A stretch of 64,000 bases of DNA from Amycolatopsis albispora (GCF_003312875.1 NZ_CP015163.1:6696001-6760000); one strand, 5' to 3'. Counted from the first letter of the stretch, positions 17,234-26,591 are shown. Numbers and translations are program-made. The notes: generated from the sequence alone by a model not told the origin.

Positions 17234-18217
17234 TCAGGCCGACGGTTTCCAGTCGCCGTACCGCTCGAGCACCGCCGACCGCAGTGCCGCGTCGGTCCGC
17301 GGCACGGGTTCCAGGAAGACCTCGGTGACGTCGTGGAACCGCGTGGATAACTCGGCCGCCAGCCGGACGCAGACCCGTTCCAGCTCACCGGCGTTGATCG
17401 TGTCCACGAAGTCCAGCCGCGCGCAGACCAGCACCTGGTCGGTGCCGAGCAGCATGGTCTGCAGGTCGACCAGCGCCTCCACCTCGGGCGCGGCGGCCAG
17501 GTGGTCGCGGACACCGCGGACCAGCACCGGATCCGCCTGCCGCCCGATCAGCAGCCCGCGGTTCGTGCGGCCGAGGGTGTAGGCGACCACCGCCAGCAGC
17601 GCGCCGATGGCGATCGACGCGAGCCCGTCCCAGATCGCGGACCCGGTGACGTGGTGCAGGCCGATCCCGGCGAAGGCGAGCAGGATGCCGAGCAACGCGG
17701 CCGAGTCCTCGAACAACACGGTCTTCGGCGCCGGGTCGTCGATCAGCCGCAGGTGCTCGGCGACCGAGCGGTGCTCCTCCGCCGACTCGCGCCGGACCTG
17801 CCGCAGCGCCTGCAGCCACGACACCGACTCCAGCGCGAACGCGATGGCCAGCACGCCGTAGGCGACCAGCGGGCTCTCCTGCTCGACCGGCTCGCCGAAC
17901 ACCGTGGTGACGCCCTGGTAGAAGGCGAACATCGCGCCCGAGGCGAAGATCGAAACCGCGGCCAGCAACGCCCAGAAGTACCGCTCCTTGCCGTACCCGA
18001 ACGGGTGCACGCGGTCGGCCGGCCTGCCTGACCGGCGCAACGCGGTGAGCAGCAGCACCTCGGTGATCGTGTCGGCCACCGAATGCGCGGCCTCGGACAT
18101 CATCGCCGACGAGCCGGTGATCACCCCGGCGATCGCCTTCAGCACCGCGATGGCCAGGTTCACCCCGCCGGCCAGCAGCACGGTCAGCGTGCTTTCCCCA
18201 CCGTTCTCGCTTGCCAC
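17234..18217 (-). CDS. Cation diffusion facilitator (CDF) family metal exporter
   Basis: Inner-membrane metal/proton antiporter of 327 residues. It has about six hydrophobic helices, the metal site HSVAD in helix 2 (SSAMMSEAAHSVADTITEVL), a second site around FEDSAALLGILLAFAGI, and a C-terminal cytoplasmic ferredoxin-like domain (about residues 235-320). The loop HPFGYGKERYFWALLAAVSIF is typical of the zinc-transporter-9-like subgroup. Zn, Co, Fe or Mn export is plausible but the ion cannot be read from the sequence. The gene stands alone between the TetR operon and the DUF742 gene. Confidence 0.9.
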   Translation of the reverse strand: MASENGGESTLTVLLAGGVNLAIAVLKAIAGVITGSSAMMSEAAHSVADTITEVLLLTALRRSGRPADRVHPFGYGKERYFWALLAAVSIFASGAMFAFYQGVTTVFGEPVEQESPLVAYGVLAIAFALESVSWLQALRQVRRESAEEHRSVAEHLRLIDDPAPKTVLFEDSAALLGILLAFAGIGLHHVTGSAIWDGLASIAIGALLAVVAYTLGRTNRGLLIGRQADPVLVRGVRDHLAAAPEVEALVDLQTMLLGTDQVLVCARLDFVDTINAGELERVCVRLAAELSTRFHDVTEVFLEPVPRTDAALRSAVLERYGDWKPSA

Positions 18218-18238
18218 GCGGGCGATGGTAAGCGCGGT

Positions 18239-18676
18239 TCAGAGTCGCCGCAGGCCGGTGAGCACGCGTTCCATCAGCGCGAGATCGGGCCGCGTGCCCG
18301 GGGTGGTGACCGCGCCGTGCACCGACACCAGGCCCTGTTCGGCCATGTCCCCCAGCAGCACCCTGGCCACCCCCAGCGGCACGCGCAGCCGCGCGGCGAC
18401 CTCGGCGACCGACCGCGGTTCGGCGCACACCGCCCGCACCGAGTGGTACTCGGCCCCCAGCCTGCTGTCCCGCCACTGCGCGCACGCCCTGGTGGAGATC
18501 ATCGTCTCCACCGCGAGGTGCCGCTTGGGCTTGGTGCGGCCCTTGGTCAGCACGTACGGGCGCACCAGCGACCGCTGCTCGGGAACCGGTTCCGGGATCA
18601 TCTGCGGCCGGCGGTGTGGCTGGACCCGCTCGTGCGGAATTGTCAAGCCGGCCCGTCTGCCCGATGAATCGTTCAC
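18239..18676 (-). CDS. DUF742 family protein (orphan)
   Basis: Protein of about 145 residues. The family core has RSLVRPYVLTKGRTKP followed by a winged-helix-like part RSVAEVAARLRVPLGVARVLLGDMAEQGLVSVH. DUF742 proteins normally sit in conservons, operons with a nitrate/sensor-type histidine kinase, a roadblock/LC7 protein and a small GTPase; none is present here, so it is an orphan. GTG 18676 was chosen because GGAGGGG lies about 11 bases upstream; GTG 18700 in the same frame is the alternative. A long structured region lies upstream. Confidence 0.85.
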   Translation of the reverse strand: MNDSSGRRAGLTIPHERVQPHRRPQMIPEPVPEQRSLVRPYVLTKGRTKPKRHLAVETMISTRACAQWRDSRLGAEYHSVRAVCAEPRSVAEVAARLRVPLGVARVLLGDMAEQGLVSVHGAVTTPGTRPDLALMERVLTGLRRL

Positions 18677-18855
18677 AATTCGCCGCCCCTCCGCTCGCAC
18701 AAATGAGCCTCACCGGCGACGTTGGCAGTGAGGAAACTTCATGCTACTGCCCTTGTCTATCCGCCAAATGGGAAAACGACCCGCACTGATCCATTGGAAA
18801 GTTTCGCGAGCTGAATTTCGGTCGTCCCACTTGTCTGTTGCGGACAATGTCATCT

Positions 18856-18969
18856 GTCCCGCCTCCGGCGGGACGGCGAGGTCGCTGGGGAGCCGGTGTC
18901 TTCCCTCCCGATTCCGCTCGGCCTTGGGGGCCGATCGAAATCGGAAGCGAAGACACCGGCGCGACCTCG
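18856..18969. repeat. Tandem hairpins: perfect 8-bp stem plus a 93-nt long imperfect hairpin
   Basis: The 307-bp gap between DUF742 and the MFS gene holds no gene. GTCCCGCC (18856-18863) pairs perfectly with 18867-18874. Next, 18877-18969 folds on itself: CGAGGTCGC (18877-18885) with 18961-18969; GCCGGTGTCTTC (18892-18903) with 18949-18960; and 18908-18923 with 18929-18944 with two mismatches, closing a TTGGG loop. It lies just after the MFS gene (minus strand), so it may be a terminator or a 5' leader of the DUF742 gene. An additional TTGTC-N-GACAA element lies just before it. Confidence 0.7.
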
Positions 18970-18983
18970 CGGTGCGCGGCAAT

Positions 18984-20162
18984 TCAGTGGTCGGTCAGCG
19001 CTACCAGCGGAATGAGCGCGGCCACCCCGGCGACCACCGCGACGAGCACGTAGCCGCCGAGCGCGAACAGCGGACCGGCGGCCAGCCCGGCCAGCGCCGA
19101 GGTCGACCACACCACCGCGTCCACTGTGCCCTGCAGCTTCCGGTGCTGCGTGCTGAGCAGGCTGCTCCCGCCGACAAAAACCAGGTTCCAGCCGTAGCCG
19201 AGCAGGAACAACGACAGCGGGATGCCCGCGGTGTGCGAGGTCGGCGCGGCCACCGCCGCGGCCGAGGCGACGGCGAGCGTGCCGATGCCGGCGAAGATGG
19301 TGACGCGGCCACCCCAGCGGTCCGCGATCCGGCCGGAGAGCGGTGCCAGCGCGAACATGCCGATCATGTGCGCGGTCAGGATCCAGCCGACCACGTCGAG
19401 GCCGTGCCCGTGCTGGTGCAGCTGGGGCGCCGACATGGTCATCATGGCGACCATCGCCACCTGCGCGGCGACCATGGCGAGCAGTGGCCCGCGCACCGCG
19501 CGCTGCGCGAAGGCCACCGCGAATCCTTCACTCCCAGAGGTTTCCGGCGTTCGCGGGTGAGCGTCCGGGATGGACCGTGGCAGCGCGGCGCTGACCACCG
19601 CGGCCGCGGCCGTCACCAGCGCGGCGACCAGCAGCGGTCCGGCCAGTCCCGGCAGGCCGAGCAGATCGGCGGTGCGCGCGGCCGGCGCGATCAGCGGCGG
19701 CCCGGCCAAGGCGCCGACCGTGCCCGCCCAGACGATCGCGGACAACGCCTGGCCCTTGCGCTCGTCCGGATAGAGGTCGGCGGCCGCGTACCGGGACAGC
19801 TGCGCGCCGCCGTTGCCGAGCCCGAGCACCAGCAAACCCACCAGCAGCACGGGAAACAGCCCGGTCACCGCGCCCGCCGCGGCGAGCAGCGCGCCGAACG
19901 AGCCGAGGCCGTAGGTGATCAGCAGGGACCGCCGCCGCCCGTGGCTGACCACCAGCCGGGCCGAGCCGAGCGCGCCCGCCGCGGTGCCGAGCACCCCGGC
20001 CGCCGACGGCACCCCGCTCCACCCCGGACCGGGCGACTCGGTGGCGATCAGCACGCCGGCGGTGCTCGCGCCCGCCATCGCGATGTTCATGCACGCGACC
20101 CCGGTGAACAGGGCGGCCATCACGCGGCGTCGGCTGACCACGGGGGTCGTCGGCAGTGTCAT
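18984..20162 (-). CDS. Major facilitator superfamily transporter
   Basis: Membrane protein of about 392 residues with about 12 hydrophobic helices. The inter-helix loop SHGRRRSLLITYGLGSF corresponds to the MFS motif A region, and SGRIADRWGGRVTIFAGIG is its counterpart in the second half. The substrate is unknown; the 12-helix length suggests the drug-export (DHA1) or sugar-efflux type. ATG 20162 (MTLPTTP) is preferred over a TTG nine bases earlier. It is divergent from an Lrp/AsnC gene that is its likely regulator, and the hairpins at 18856-18969 lie directly beyond its stop codon. Confidence 0.87.
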   Translation of the reverse strand: MTLPTTPVVSRRRVMAALFTGVACMNIAMAGASTAGVLIATESPGPGWSGVPSAAGVLGTAAGALGSARLVVSHGRRRSLLITYGLGSFGALLAAAGAVTGLFPVLLVGLLVLGLGNGGAQLSRYAAADLYPDERKGQALSAIVWAGTVGALAGPPLIAPAARTADLLGLPGLAGPLLVAALVTAAAAVVSAALPRSIPDAHPRTPETSGSEGFAVAFAQRAVRGPLLAMVAAQVAMVAMMTMSAPQLHQHGHGLDVVGWILTAHMIGMFALAPLSGRIADRWGGRVTIFAGIGTLAVASAAAVAAPTSHTAGIPLSLFLLGYGWNLVFVGGSSLLSTQHRKLQGTVDAVVWSTSALAGLAAGPLFALGGYVLVAVVAGVAALIPLVALTDH

Positions 20163-20269
20163 GGGAATCAAGGTTAGGCAGGAACAACGGCGATTCGAAT
20201 GGCCGGAAAGCGGAGTTCCCAGCCAGTTGCCTGTCGCGCGTAAAGTGCGGGGCGGGGGTGAGCTTTCGC

Positions 20270-20761
20270 ATGGAAAGACCGCTGGACGAGCTCGACTGGC
20301 GCATCCTGGCCGAGCTGCAGGGCGACGGCAGGCTGTCGTTCAAGGAACTGGGCCGCCGGATCAGCCTTTCGCCACCCGCGGTGGCCGAGCGCGTGCGGCG
20401 GCTCGAGCAGGCGGGCGTGATCAGCGGCTACCGCGCGCAGGTCGAACCGGGCCGCGCCGGGTACCCGCTGACCGCGTTCGTGGAGATGCGGTGCTCGCTC
20501 GGCAAGTGCCTGCTCAAGACCAGCCGCGCCGAGGACTATCCCGAGGTGGTGGAGATCCACAAGGTCAGCGGCGACCGCTGCGCGATGCTCAAGGTGCGCA
20601 CGGCTTCGCTGGAGCACTTCGAAGGCGTGCAGGAGCGGCTCGGCAACCACGGTGAGATCCGGTCCACTGTGGTGCTGTCCACGCAGTACGAGGGCAGGCC
20701 GGTCGAGCCGCCGGCCGAGGACTTCCTGCGCGCGTCGCGGTCGGAGGGCTGGCGGCGCTGA
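20270..20761 (+). CDS. Lrp/AsnC family transcriptional regulator
   Basis: Regulator of 163 residues. The N-terminal HTH reads LDELDWRILAELQGDGRLSFKELGRRISLSPPAVAERVRRLEQAGVI, followed by YRAQVEPGRAGYPLTAFVE and a RAM-type effector domain up to about residue 145. Such proteins usually sense amino acids or related small molecules as octamers. ATG 20270 is used; an in-frame GTG at 20258 is possible. It is divergent from the MFS exporter gene with about 107 bp between, the normal layout for an Lrp protein controlling an efflux gene. Confidence 0.92.
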   Translation: MERPLDELDWRILAELQGDGRLSFKELGRRISLSPPAVAERVRRLEQAGVISGYRAQVEPGRAGYPLTAFVEMRCSLGKCLLKTSRAEDYPEVVEIHKVSGDRCAMLKVRTASLEHFEGVQERLGNHGEIRSTVVLSTQYEGRPVEPPAEDFLRASRSEGWRR

Positions 20762-20800
20762 GTTGGCCTGCTGTTCACCCGGGCGGGCTAAGAAGCTCGC

Positions 20801-22963
20801 GTGAACAGACTCCAGCAAACGGGTGTGCTCGTCGTCACACTCGCGCTCGCGGTGACCGTGCCCGCGGCGAGCGCACGCGGCGAAGACCAGCGCTTCCAAC
20901 GGGTGTCCACGCTCCCCGTGTACCTCAACTCCTCGCCGGACGAGCACACCGCGGCCGAGATCGCGGCCGCCACCCCGGACGGCCGCACGGTGGTCTACAC
21001 CGATTCGCCCGCCGAGCGGATCGGCTTCGCCGGGGTGGACGACCACGGCGGGCTCGTGCCGCAGGGAGTGCTGCCGATGCCCGGTGAACCCACCTCGGTG
21101 GACATCCGCGACGGACTGGCGCTGGTCGCGGTGAACACTTCGGAGTCGTTCACCGCGCCCTCGGGCGTGCTGCAGGTGGTCGACCTGGCGAGCAGGCAGG
21201 TTGTCGCCACCCACGAACTCGGCGGCCAGCCGGACTCGATCGACATCTCCCCCGACGGCCGGTACGCCGCGATCGCGGTGGAGAACGAGCGCGACGAGGA
21301 CGTGAACGACGGTGCGCTCCCGCAGCCGCCCGCCGGGTTCCTGGCGATCGCCGACCTGACCGGCGCCCCGGCGGACTGGTCCGTGCGGCGCACCGAGCTG
21401 ACCGGGCTCGCCGCGGTGGCACCGGAGGACCCCGAGCCGGAGTACGTCTCGATCAACTCCCGCAACGAGGTCGCGGTGACCCTGCAGGAGAACAACCACC
21501 TGGTGGTCGCCGACCTGGCCACCGGCGCCGTCCGGCGGCACTTCTCCGCCGGAGTGGCCACTGTGGACGGTGTGGACACGGTGGAGGACGGCCGGATCGA
21601 CCCGCGTGGTGTGGTGACCGCGCCGCGTGAGCCGGACGCCGTCGGCTGGCTCGACGACCGCACGCTCGCCACCGCCGACGAAGGCGACTACCAGGGCGGC
21701 AGCCGGACGTGGACCGCCTTCGACGCACGCTCCGGCGAAGTGGTGTTCAGCTCCGGCGCGGATCTGGAGAACCTGGCGATCAGGCAGGGCCAGTACCCGG
21801 AGGGGCGCGCCGAGAACAAGGGCGTCGAGCCGGAGGGCCTGGCCGTCGCCACCTACGGCGAGCACCGCTACGCCTTTGTCGGCCTGGAGCGGGCGAACCT
21901 GGTCGCGGTGTACAACGTGGACAACCCGCGGAAACCGCGCCTGGTGCAGGGCCTGCCCACCGGGGTCGGCCCGGAGGGGCTGCTGCCGATCCCGGCGCGC
22001 GGCGCGCTGGTGGTCTCGGCCGAGGAGGATTCGGCCGACGACAAGGTGCGGTCCTCGCTCAGCCGCTACCAGCTCACGTCCGAACCGCTGGCCAGCTCGC
22101 TCCAGCGCAACGAAGGCGCGCCGTCGATCACCTCGCGGGGCATCGGTTTCGGGGCGCTGTCGGGACTTTCCGCCGACGGCCGCCATCTCGCCGCGGTGAC
22201 CGACGACGCGTACACCCCCAGCCGGATTCTCACCGTCGACGTGAACCGCGCGCCCGCGACCGTGCTCCGCGAGAAGGTGGTGACCAAGGACGGCCAGCCG
22301 GTTTCGTACGACCTCGAAGGCATCGCCGCGACCAGGGGCGGTTACTGGCTGGCGGTCGAAGGTGACCCGGGCAAGGGCACGGAGAACCTGCTGGTCCGGA
22401 CGGACGACCGCGGCCGCGTGCAGCAGGAGGTCCCGCTGCCCGGCACGATCGCCGCGGGCGCGACGAGCAACGGGTTCGAAGGCGTGGCGGTGCTCGGTGA
22501 GCACGTCTGGGCGGCCGTGCAGCGCGGCTGGAAGGACAACCAGCCGGGTCAGACCACACTCGCCCGCTACACCCCGGCGACCGGTGAATGGGCGTTCGCC
22601 GCCTACCCGCTGGATGCCGCGCCCGCGGGCGGCTGGGTCGGACTGTCCGAGCTGACCGCGCTCGACTCACACACCCTGCTGGTCCTGGAGCGCGACAACC
22701 GGCGCGGGGCCCAGGCACAGGTCAAGAAGGTGTACAAAGTGGACACTTCGAGCCTGGTGCCGGTGCCGGCCGGGTCGCTGAAGCCGCTGGTGGGCAAGCA
22801 GGAGCACCGGGACCTGCTGCCCGCGTTGCGCGCGGGCGGCGGCGTGGTCGCCGACAAGCCGGAGGGGCTGGCCGTCGCCGGTGGTGAACTGTTCGCCGCG
22901 GTGGACAACGACGGCCTGGAGGACGCGCCCGGCGAGTCGGTCCTGCTGCGCTTGGGGCGGTGA
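20801..22963 (+). CDS. Secreted beta-propeller protein with phytase-like esterase domain
   Basis: Exported protein of 720 residues with a signal peptide (about 1-27, ending ASARG). The first two-thirds is a beta-propeller of the choice-of-anchor/alkaline phosphatase type, with propeller signatures such as QPDSIDISPDGRYAAIAVENE, DAVGWLDDRTLATADEGDY and GVEPEGLAVATYGEHRYAFVGLE. The last third matches the phytase-like esterase family: YDLEGIAATRGGYWLAVEG, GFEGVAVLGEHVWAAVQRGW, and KPEGLAVAGGELFAAVDNDGLED. Acidic loops could bind calcium. A phosphatase or phosphodiesterase role is likely by family, but the substrate is unknown. Start GTG 20801. It is transcribed alone. Confidence 0.82.
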   Translation: MNRLQQTGVLVVTLALAVTVPAASARGEDQRFQRVSTLPVYLNSSPDEHTAAEIAAATPDGRTVVYTDSPAERIGFAGVDDHGGLVPQGVLPMPGEPTSVDIRDGLALVAVNTSESFTAPSGVLQVVDLASRQVVATHELGGQPDSIDISPDGRYAAIAVENERDEDVNDGALPQPPAGFLAIADLTGAPADWSVRRTELTGLAAVAPEDPEPEYVSINSRNEVAVTLQENNHLVVADLATGAVRRHFSAGVATVDGVDTVEDGRIDPRGVVTAPREPDAVGWLDDRTLATADEGDYQGGSRTWTAFDARSGEVVFSSGADLENLAIRQGQYPEGRAENKGVEPEGLAVATYGEHRYAFVGLERANLVAVYNVDNPRKPRLVQGLPTGVGPEGLLPIPARGALVVSAEEDSADDKVRSSLSRYQLTSEPLASSLQRNEGAPSITSRGIGFGALSGLSADGRHLAAVTDDAYTPSRILTVDVNRAPATVLREKVVTKDGQPVSYDLEGIAATRGGYWLAVEGDPGKGTENLLVRTDDRGRVQQEVPLPGTIAAGATSNGFEGVAVLGEHVWAAVQRGWKDNQPGQTTLARYTPATGEWAFAAYPLDAAPAGGWVGLSELTALDSHTLLVLERDNRRGAQAQVKKVYKVDTSSLVPVPAGSLKPLVGKQEHRDLLPALRAGGGVVADKPEGLAVAGGELFAAVDNDGLEDAPGESVLLRLGR

Positions 22964-23045
22964 CTCAGGTCACATCCCGTGCTGTCACATCCGGTCGAGC
23001 CGCCGTGTCCTATCGGTGTACTCGACTTCAAAAGGAGACAGCATC

Positions 23046-23519
23046 ATGGAAGCTCGCTTGAACGTCTTCGAGAACCCGGTCCTCATCAAGTCGATGAAGG
23101 GGCTCATCGCGGCGGGCAAGCCGGTGGACGCTTCGTCGGTCCCGCTGGCCACGCAGGAACTGGTGCGGCTGCGCGCGAGCCAGATCAACGGCTGCGGCTT
23201 CTGCACCGACATGCACACCAAGGACGCGCTGCACGCCGGGGAAACCACGGTCCGGCTGAACCTGGTGGCGGCGTGGCGGGAGGCCACCGTGTTCACCGAG
23301 GCCGAGCGGGCCGCGCTGGAACTGACCGAGGAGCTCACCCGCATCGCCGACGCGGCGGGCGGGGTCAGCGACGAGGTGTGGGCCAACGCGGCGAAGCACT
23401 ACGACGAGGAACAGCTCGGCGCGCTGGTGGCGTCGATTGCCATCATCAACGCGTTCAACCGGTTCAACGTCGCGGTGCGGCAGCCCGCCGGTGACTACGT
23501 GGTCGGCCAGTTCGGCTGA
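23046..23519 (+). CDS. AhpD-like / carboxymuconolactone decarboxylase family protein
   Basis: Protein of 157 residues. The AhpD core is LVRLRASQINGCGFCTDMHTKDALHAGE, with the redox CxxC (CGFC) and the downstream His two residues later, the arrangement used in AhpD-type peroxidase reductants. ATG 23046 follows an excellent AAAGGAGACAGC ribosome site. The following helices (WREATVFTEAERAALELTEELTRIAD) are family-typical. A role in peroxide or alkyl-hydroperoxide defence is likely. The gene is monocistronic and convergent with the MBL hydrolase gene 7 bp downstream. Confidence 0.9.
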   Translation: MEARLNVFENPVLIKSMKGLIAAGKPVDASSVPLATQELVRLRASQINGCGFCTDMHTKDALHAGETTVRLNLVAAWREATVFTEAERAALELTEELTRIADAAGGVSDEVWANAAKHYDEEQLGALVASIAIINAFNRFNVAVRQPAGDYVVGQFG

Positions 23520-23526
23520 GCCGGTT

Positions 23527-24282
23527 TCACTGAATGGTGAACGAACGGCCGGGGTCCGCGTACTCGACCGGGCCGGGAAAGCGGGTCACCGCACGGGCCA
23601 CCGCGTCTTCGGGCGTGACAAAGGGGCCGACGTGCGTGACGACCAGCCGTCCCGCCCCGGCCCGGCGCGCGGTTTCCCCGGCGTCCTCCGGGGTGTGGTG
23701 CACCGGGGTTTCCGTGTCGCTGTCGGCTTCGCAGAGCAGCACGTCGCAGTTCTGGGCCAGTGCCGTCAGCTTCGCGCAGGGCGCGGTGTCGCCGGAGTAG
23801 GTGAGGCTGCGGCCCCCGCCTTCGATGCGTACGGCGAAGGCGGGCATGCCGTGCTCCACGGCCGCCGTGGTCAGGGTGAGCTCCCCGACGCGGGCGGTGT
23901 GGCCGTCGTGGAGTTCGGTGATCGCGAAGGCCGATTCGACCGGGCTGCGCTCGGGGCCGTTGGTCAGGAAGTGCGCCAGCCGATCGGCCGTGCCCGGCGG
24001 CTCGAACAACGGGATCGGCCTGGTCAGCCGGATTTCGGCGGACAACGCGCCGTAGTAGGCGGTCAGCAGGTCGGCGCTGTGATCGGCGTGCAGGTGGGAA
24101 AGCCAGATGCCGTCGAGCTGGTCGAGCCGGGTGTGCCGCCGCAGCTCGCCGAGCGAGCCGGTACCGGCGTCCAGCCACAACCTGGTGCCGCCGGCCGAGA
24201 CCAGGTAGCCGGAGCAGGGATTGCCGGGAAGTGGGTACGGCGTCGCGCTGCCCAGCACGGTCAGCCGGAGTTCCGCACCCAC
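23527..24282 (-). CDS. MBL-fold metallo-hydrolase (RNase Z/AtsA-like)
   Basis: Metal hydrolase of about 251 residues. The metallo-beta-lactamase motif is LSHLHADHSADL, preceded by LWLDAGTGSLGEL and followed by VEHGMPAFAVRIEGGG, LTYSGDTAPCAKLTALAQNCDVLLCEAD and VVTHVGPF. This pattern belongs to the RNase Z/cAMP phosphodiesterase-like group; the substrate is not known. The GTG at 24282 lies 11 bases after the stop of the etfD-like gene with GGAAG upstream, so it is probably the second gene of that operon. A longer in-frame reading overlaps etfD and was rejected. Confidence 0.88.
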   Translation of the reverse strand: MGAELRLTVLGSATPYPLPGNPCSGYLVSAGGTRLWLDAGTGSLGELRRHTRLDQLDGIWLSHLHADHSADLLTAYYGALSAEIRLTRPIPLFEPPGTADRLAHFLTNGPERSPVESAFAITELHDGHTARVGELTLTTAAVEHGMPAFAVRIEGGGRSLTYSGDTAPCAKLTALAQNCDVLLCEADSDTETPVHHTPEDAGETARRAGAGRLVVTHVGPFVTPEDAVARAVTRFPGPVEYADPGRSFTIQ

Positions 24283-24293
24283 TCCCGGGCTTC

Positions 24294-26591
24294 CTACTTG
24301 TCCTCTTCGGACAGTAGGGTGCCGGTGGGCACCTTGTCCGTCGGGATGTCCTGCTTCTCCTCCAGCGGGTCCGAGCCGTTCCGCGGCAGCGAAGTGTCCA
24401 CAGCGGACGGAGCGGGGGCCGGCTTGCGCTTGACCGCGGTGAGCAGCAGCTGCGCCACGTCCACCACCTCGACCTTCTCGCTCGCCATGCCGTCGCTCTG
24501 GCGCGAGGTGACCCCGTCGGTCAGCATCACGCGGCAGAACGGGCAGCCGGTGGCGATCTTCGAGGGTGCGGTGCCGAGCGCCTCGTCCACGCGCTCCACG
24601 TTGATCCGCTTGCCGATGCGCTCTTCCATCCACATCCGCGCGCCACCGGCACCACAGCACATCGACCGGTCGCCGTGCCGCGGCATCTCCCGCAGCGCGG
24701 CCCCCGAAGCGCCGACCAGCTCACGCGGCGCGTCGTAGACCTTGTTGTGCCTGCCCAGGTAACACGGGTCGTGGTAGGTGACGTCCTCGGCGATCGGCGC
24801 CACCGGCACCAGCCGCTTCTCCCGCACCAGGCGGTTCAGCAGCTGCGTGTGGTGCACGACCTCGTACTGCCCGCCCAGCTCCGGGTACTCGTTCGCGAGC
24901 GTGTTGAAGCAGTGCGCGCAGGTCACCACGATCTTGCGCTTGAGCGGCTCGACGTCTTCGAACACCGAGTTCAGCACCTCGACGTTCTGCTGCGCGAGCA
25001 TCTGGAAGACGAACTCGTTGCCCGCGCGGCGCGCCGGGTCACCGGTGCAGGTCTCCTCCGGGCCGAGCACGGTGTACTTGACGTCGGCCATGTGCAGCAG
25101 CTCGGCCACCGCGCGGGTGGTCTTCTTCGCGCGGTCCTCGAAGGCACCCGCGCAGCCGACCCAGAACAGGTACTCGGTGTCGCCGAATTCCCCGTCGAAC
25201 ACCGGCACCTCGAAGTCCAGGTCCTCGGCCCAGGCCAGCCGGTCCTTGGCGTTCTGGCCCCACGGATTGCCCTTGTTCTCCAGGTTCTTGAACATCCCGT
25301 TCAGCTCGGTCGGGAAGTTCGACTCGATCATCACCTGGTAGCGGCGCATGTCCACGATGTGGTCCACGTGCTCGATGTCCACCGGGCACTGCTCCACGCA
25401 GGCCCCGCAGCTGGTGCACGACCACAGCACCTCGGGATCGATCACGCCCAGCTCGTCCGGGCCGCCGATCAGCGGGCGCTCGGCCTCGGCCAGCGCCAGC
25501 ACGTCGATGCCCGCGTGCGGGTTGTCGCCGGTCAGGCCCACTTCTTCGCCCGTGGCGTCCTTGCGGCCACCGGCCAGCAGGTACGGCGCCTTCGCGTAGG
25601 CGTGGTCGCGCAGCTGCGTGATCACCAGCTTCGGCGACAGCGGCTTGCCGGTGTTCCACGCCGGGCACTGCGACTGGCAGCGGCCGCATTCGGTGCAGGT
25701 GGTGAAGTCCAGCCAGCCCTTCCAGCTGAAGTCCTCGATCTTGCCGGCGCCGAAGACGTCCTTCTCCGGGTCGGCTTCCTCGAAGTCGAGCGGCTTGCCG
25801 TCGCTCATCATCGGCTTGAGCGCGCCGAGCGCCACCCCGCCGTCGTTCTCGCGCTTGAAGTAGATGTTGAAGAAGGCGCTGAACCGGTGCCAGGCCACGC
25901 CCATGGTCATGTTCCTGGCGACCACGTACAGCCAGACCACCGCGCTCATCAGCTTGACGAAGGCGAAGGCGGAGACCAGGTCGCCGCTGGCGGGCAGCAG
26001 GTTGCCGAGCGGCTCGGAGACAAAACCGGCCCACAGCGGCAGGTCGTGCGAGCCCATCGCGGACTTCGCCGCGCGCACGCCGAGAATGCCGAGGCCCTCG
26101 ATGATCACCACGGCCTCGACGAAGTAGGCCGACTTGAAGTCCGAGCCGGAGAACCGCGAGACGCGGTCGGCGCGGCGCGGGTGGTTGGCCTGGCGGATCA
26201 GCACGAGCGCGATCCCGCCGACCACGGTGCCGACGCCGAGGATCTCCATCAGCAGGTGCCACAGCGTCCAGTGGTCCAGGATCGGCCAGCCCCAGGTCGG
26301 CACGAAGACCTCACCGTAGGCCTCGAACAGGGCCAGCGAGCCGATCAGGAAGCCCCACATCACCAGCCAGTGCCACGGGCCGACGTGCTTGAGCTTGTTC
26401 ATCCGCGTGTGCGCGGCGAACTCCTTGATCAGCGTCTTCAGCCGCGGCACGAACGGCCCGCGCCGGGTCGGGTCCGGCTGGCCGAGGCGGATGATCTTGA
26501 CGAAACGCACGATCGTCGCGACGAACATGCTCCAGGCGACCAGGCTGAGCGCGACGGCGATCAGCCCGAGCGTGAGCTGTACAGCACCCAT
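24294..26591 (-). CDS. etfD: EtfD-like membrane Fe-S oxidoreductase (Rv0338c type)
   Basis: Membrane protein of 765 residues, homologous to mycobacterial Rv0338c, proposed to take electrons from the electron-transfer flavoprotein of beta-oxidation to menaquinone. The N-terminal third has about five transmembrane helices with several His (e.g. HVGPWHWLVMWGF). Two ferredoxin-type clusters follow: CTECGRCQSQCPAWN and CTSCGACVEQCPVDIEH. The C-terminal half has heterodisulfide-reductase-type CCG domains: CAHCFNTLANEYPELGG, HDPCYLGRHN, CCGAGGARMWMEERIG and CPFCRVMLTDG. Start ATG 26591. A TTACT-N4-AGTAA site lies upstream, resembling that of fadE5, which feeds the same pathway. Confidence 0.9.
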   Translation of the reverse strand: MGAVQLTLGLIAVALSLVAWSMFVATIVRFVKIIRLGQPDPTRRGPFVPRLKTLIKEFAAHTRMNKLKHVGPWHWLVMWGFLIGSLALFEAYGEVFVPTWGWPILDHWTLWHLLMEILGVGTVVGGIALVLIRQANHPRRADRVSRFSGSDFKSAYFVEAVVIIEGLGILGVRAAKSAMGSHDLPLWAGFVSEPLGNLLPASGDLVSAFAFVKLMSAVVWLYVVARNMTMGVAWHRFSAFFNIYFKRENDGGVALGALKPMMSDGKPLDFEEADPEKDVFGAGKIEDFSWKGWLDFTTCTECGRCQSQCPAWNTGKPLSPKLVITQLRDHAYAKAPYLLAGGRKDATGEEVGLTGDNPHAGIDVLALAEAERPLIGGPDELGVIDPEVLWSCTSCGACVEQCPVDIEHVDHIVDMRRYQVMIESNFPTELNGMFKNLENKGNPWGQNAKDRLAWAEDLDFEVPVFDGEFGDTEYLFWVGCAGAFEDRAKKTTRAVAELLHMADVKYTVLGPEETCTGDPARRAGNEFVFQMLAQQNVEVLNSVFEDVEPLKRKIVVTCAHCFNTLANEYPELGGQYEVVHHTQLLNRLVREKRLVPVAPIAEDVTYHDPCYLGRHNKVYDAPRELVGASGAALREMPRHGDRSMCCGAGGARMWMEERIGKRINVERVDEALGTAPSKIATGCPFCRVMLTDGVTSRQSDGMASEKVEVVDVAQLLLTAVKRKPAPAPSAVDTSLPRNGSDPLEEKQDIPTDKVPTGTLLSEEDK

